Of a DNA stretch of 6,455 nucleotides, positions 4,791 to 6,455 are shown piece by piece. A model generated the notes under the pieces. It had not been told where the DNA came from. It searched no databases and worked only from the letters and a program-made list of their open reading frames with translations. The DNA is taken from assembly GCA_012514835.1 (NCBI GenBank), contig JAAYZM010000163.1, positions 1-6,455 of the forward strand, written 5' to 3'. The stretch's first letter is position 1; each line of letters begins with the position of its first letter. The DNA comes from Actinomycetales bacterium. Lineage in GTDB: Bacteria > Actinomycetota > Actinomycetes > Actinomycetales > Cellulomonadaceae. The position numbers were made by a program, and so were the translations under genes.

Positions 4791-4949
4791 TCAGGCCTTG
4801 CCGAGGATGCGGTTGAGCTTGGTGCCGCACACGGGGCACTCGCCCTTGGCCATCCGGCGACCCGTCGAGGTGACCTCGACGCGACCCTCTGCCTCGCGCT
4901 TCTCCTTGCACTTCACACAGTAGAACTCGCCCTTGTAGGTCTCAGCCAT
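4791..4949 (-). CDS. DUF5679 zinc-ribbon small protein
   Basis: A 52-residue protein beginning MAETYKGEFYCVKCKEKRE and ending in GTKLNRILGKA. Two CxxC pairs, C11/C14 and C38/C41, frame a short zinc ribbon, with GRRMAKGECPVCG (30-42) as the conserved second knuckle. This pattern is the DUF5679 family, widespread in actinobacteria and resembling zinc ribbons of nucleic-acid-binding proteins; its function is unknown. The ATG at 4949 has GGAG at 4959-4956 on the minus strand, six bases upstream. It is transcribed towards the ThiF-like gene but separated from it by 128 bases with a strong hairpin, so it may be monocistronic. It is divergent from the YgjP-like gene. Short genes of this size are easily missed; the cysteine pattern and start context make it real. 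Confidence 0.88.
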   Translation of the reverse strand: MAETYKGEFYCVKCKEKREAEGRVEVTSTGRRMAKGECPVCGTKLNRILGKA

Positions 4950-5068
4950 GCCGATCTCCGTTCACGTCAGGGCCGCACCGGCGGACGCCGTCGGGCCGTG
5001 CCGATCCCCAGCGTAGACGTGGAGCCCCGCAGCCGCGGGATTCCGCGCCCGGCGCGCCGTCGACGGGA

Positions 5069-5101
5069 TTATCCACAGGTTGACCCGGTCGCTGTGGAGA
5101 A
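5069..5101. promoter_or_regulatory. Inverted pair of DnaA-box-like sequences upstream of the YgjP-like gene
   Basis: TTATCCACAG (5069-5078) faces CTGTGGAGAA (5092-5101), whose reverse complement is TTCTCCACAG: nine of ten bases agree, across a 13-base spacer. Seven bases per arm (TCCACAG/CTGTGGA) are perfect. A -35-like TTGACC (5080-5085) sits inside. The centres are 23 bases apart, about two helical turns, as expected for a dimeric binding site. It lies 38 bases before the GTG of the YgjP-like gene and 119 bases before DUF5679, so it may control one or both. Confidence 0.5.
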
Positions 5102-5125
5102 CTTCGTGGTGTCAGGGGTGCGCGC

Positions 5126-5131
5126 TAGCGT
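5126..5131 (+). promoter_or_regulatory. Predicted -10 element of the YgjP-like gene (leaderless)
   Basis: TAGCGT fits the actinobacterial TAnnnT -10 and ends seven bases before the GTG at 5139, so transcription would begin at the start codon. No Shine-Dalgarno sequence is visible before 5139. The -35 region (5103-5108, TTCGTG) is weak. Confidence 0.45.
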
Positions 5132-5138
5132 CGTCGTC

Positions 5139-5726
5139 GTGAGCACAGCCAGCAGAGCCGACGTCGAGGTGCGCCGATCGCGGCGCCGGACCCGGACGGT
5201 GTCCGCCTTCCGCGAGGAGGGGCGAATCATCGTCGCGATCCCCGCCCGGTTCTCGCGCGCGCAAGAGCGCGAGTGGGTCGAGAAGATGGTCGCGGACCTC
5301 GAGCGCAAGGAGTCGCGGCGCAGGCCGTCCGACGCCGAGCTCGCCCGGCGGGCCACCGAGCTCTCCGCCCGCTACCTCGGCGGGCGCGCCGTCCCCGCGA
5401 GCGTCGCGTGGTCCGCGCGGCAGAAGAAGCGCTGGGGCTCGTGCACGCCGTCGGACCGCTCGATCCGGCTCTCGACGCGCCTGCAGGGCATGCCCGCGTG
5501 GGTGGTCGACTACGTGCTGCTGCACGAGCTCAACCACCTGCTCCACGTGCACCACGACGCGGCCTTCTGGGCCGAGCTCTCGGTCTACCCCGAGCACGAG
5601 CGCGCGAAGGCGTTCCTCGACGGCGTGAGCTGGGCGGACCGTGCCGGCGCGCCCGCGGACCTCGACGACGACGTGCTCGAGGACGAGGGTGACGACGACG
5701 CGCCCGGCGCAGCCGCGCTCTGGTGA
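5139..5726 (+). CDS. YgjP-like (DUF45, M48-type) zinc metallopeptidase
   Basis: A 195-residue soluble protein. WSARQKKRWGSC (91-102) is the signature of the YgjP/DUF45 family. HELNH (129-133) is the HExxH zinc site with catalytic glutamate E130, and HDAAFW (139-144) supplies the third ligand H139. The end, from about residue 175, is an acidic tail (DLDDD, EDEGDDD) beyond the domain. No signal peptide or membrane segment is seen, so it acts in the cytoplasm. Members of this family lack a well-established substrate. The GTG at 5139 is chosen because family members start just before the DVEVRRSRRRTRTV stretch, and because a -10-like TAGCGT sits at the right distance. The frame is open upstream to 4998, but that stretch covers the inverted repeat and does not look coding. 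It converges on the DUF2342 gene with nine bases between stops. Confidence 0.88.
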   Translation: MSTASRADVEVRRSRRRTRTVSAFREEGRIIVAIPARFSRAQEREWVEKMVADLERKESRRRPSDAELARRATELSARYLGGRAVPASVAWSARQKKRWGSCTPSDRSIRLSTRLQGMPAWVVDYVLLHELNHLLHVHHDAAFWAELSVYPEHERAKAFLDGVSWADRAGAPADLDDDVLEDEGDDDAPGAAALW

Positions 5727-5741
5727 GCTGAACCCTCAGCT
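5726..5741. terminator. Short hairpin between convergent stop codons
   Basis: AGCTGA (5726-5731) and TCAGCT (5736-5741) form a six-base-pair stem with an ACCC loop that takes in the last base of one stop codon and the whole of the other. Position suggests a bidirectional end signal, but there is no T tract on either side, so termination would be weak. It may be incidental. Confidence 0.3.
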
Positions 5742-6455
5742 GTCCGAGTCGCGCTCCTGCTCACCGAGCTCGAGGAGCGCCGCGAGGGCCTCGTCGATCT
5801 CGGCGTCCGCCGTGCGGGCGGCCTCGCGGCGGGCCAGGAAGCCGGACGGGTTGTCGAGGTCCTCGGCCGTGGGGAGCAGGTCCGGGTGGGCCCACACGGC
5901 CTCACGCGCCTCGGGGCCACCGGCCACCTGGACGTGCGCGAACAGCGCCGCGGCCTCGCGGGACCGCCGGGGGCGCAGCTCGAGGCCCACCAGGTTGGCG
6001 AAAGCCGTCTCGCCCGGGCCGCCCGCGGCTCGCCGTCGTCGGACCATCTCGCGCAGGGCGACCGTCTGGGGAAGGTGCGCGGTCGCGGCCGCGGCGACCA
6101 CCTCGTCCACCCAGCCCTCGACGAGCGCGAGGACCGTCTCGAGGCGCAGCAGCGCCGATTCCTGGGCGGGCGTGACCTGCGGCGCGAACACGTCCGAGGT
6201 GATCGCCTGCTGGAGGGCCTGCGGGTCGGAGAGGTCCACGGAGCGCAAGGACTCCTCGAGCGAGGACAGGTCGATCGTCACGCCGCGCGCGTAGTCGTGG
6301 ACCAGCGCGAGCACGTGGGCGCGCAACCACGTGACGTGCGCGTACAGCCGCGCGTGCGCGGCCTCGCGCAGCGCGAGGAACAACCGCACCTCCTCGGGTG
6401 GCACGGACTGGCCCTCGGCGTACGCGTCGACGTTCGCGGGGACGAGCACGGTGCC
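5736..6455 (-). CDS. DUF2342 (TIGR03624-type) protein, C-terminal part; often labelled zinc-dependent metalloprotease
   Basis: The frame is open to the window edge, so the N terminus is missing; 239 residues are visible. LREAAHARLYAHVTWL (about visible residues 29-44), LVEGWVDEVV (111-120), REMVRRRRAAGGP, FANLVGLELRPRR and WAHPDLLPTAEDLD match the actinobacterial DUF2342/TIGR03624 family, to which M. tuberculosis Rv3195 belongs. The family is often named a zinc-dependent metalloprotease or putative hydrolase. The visible candidate motif is RExxH (30-34) and not HExxH, so catalysis should not be assumed. The GTG at 6449 could be mistaken for a start, but the frame continues past it and the family is much longer. 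The product is soluble and ends in an acidic tail. In M. tuberculosis a homologue also lies close to whiB7, so the neighbourhood is conserved. Function is unknown. Confidence 0.82.
   Translation of the reverse strand, partial: GTVLVPANVDAYAEGQSVPPEEVRLFLALREAAHARLYAHVTWLRAHVLALVHDYARGVTIDLSSLEESLRSVDLSDPQALQQAITSDVFAPQVTPAQESALLRLETVLALVEGWVDEVVAAAATAHLPQTVALREMVRRRRAAGGPGETAFANLVGLELRPRRSREAAALFAHVQVAGGPEAREAVWAHPDLLPTAEDLDNPSGFLARREAARTADAEIDEALAALLELGEQERDSDS

Noticed and set aside
4663..4911. N-terminal extension of the ThiF-like frame
   Set aside because: The extension overlaps most of DUF5679 and the long hairpin and has no family-like sequence; the conserved start lies at 4662.
5080..5108. 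Sigma-70 type promoter TTGACC with a -10 near 5103
   Set aside because: The only hexamers at the right spacing (such as TTCGTG) do not resemble a -10; the TAGCGT at 5126 fits the gene start better.
4998..5138. N-terminal extension of the YgjP-like frame
   Set aside because: It covers the inverted repeat and predicted promoter, contains no conserved sequence and is not expected in the family.
6447..6449. GTG as the start of the DUF2342 gene
   Set aside because: The frame continues to the window edge and the family is longer, so this is an internal valine codon.
1..6455. CRISPR array, tRNA or rRNA genes, insertion sequences, toxin-antitoxin or defence genes
   Set aside because: No spaced repeat array, no cloverleaf or rRNA motif, no transposase and no terminal inverted repeats were seen on either strand.

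Overview
This is a very GC-rich stretch with strong G/C preference at third codon positions. Gene content and order point to an actinobacterium, most likely a member of the Micrococcales such as a Cellulomonas or Promicromonospora relative (inference; there is no rRNA or other direct taxonomic marker). The left part follows a conserved actinobacterial order also known from Mycobacterium tuberculosis: nudC, a mycoredoxin gene, uvrD2, whiB7, with a DUF2342 gene further on.

Layout. Bases 1-282 hold the 3' end of nudC (NAD(H) pyrophosphatase). Bases 303-572 (minus) encode a small CxxC glutaredoxin-like protein (mycoredoxin 1), probably leaderless. Bases 685-2730 (plus) encode the superfamily 1 helicase UvrD2, which keeps its HRDC domain but has lost the four-cysteine linker known from mycobacterial homologues. 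Bases 2731-3216 are a 486-base region without a classical gene. It reads as a complete whiB7 control region: a promoter with an AT-rich box beside the -35, a leader of about 400 nt, a 66-codon upstream ORF with a strong ribosome binding site, a perfect palindrome over that ORF's stop codon, a strong intrinsic-terminator hairpin, and a segment complementary to the whiB7 ribosome binding site. Bases 3217-3573 encode WhiB7, an iron-sulfur AT-hook regulator of resistance to ribosome-targeting antibiotics. A three-copy 10-base repeat separates whiB7 from the convergent gene.

Bases 3625-4662 (minus) encode an E1/ThiF-like protein related to the leader-peptide-binding partners of azoline (TOMM) cyclodehydratases, with no YcaO enzyme or precursor peptide visible. 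Upstream of it lie a long hairpin and a 52-residue zinc-ribbon gene (DUF5679, 4791-4949, minus). A divergent intergenic region with inverted DnaA-box-like sequences leads to a YgjP-type metallopeptidase gene (5139-5726, plus). The window ends in the C-terminal part of a DUF2342 protein (5736-6455, minus), convergent with the YgjP gene.

How the parts fit. NudC, mycoredoxin, UvrD2 and WhiB7 suggest a neighbourhood concerned with redox, genome and translation stress. The ThiF-like, DUF5679, YgjP-like and DUF2342 proteins have no firmly established roles. The item most worth study is the whiB7 leader, which looks like a translation-sensing attenuator with possible extra control at the ribosome binding site.
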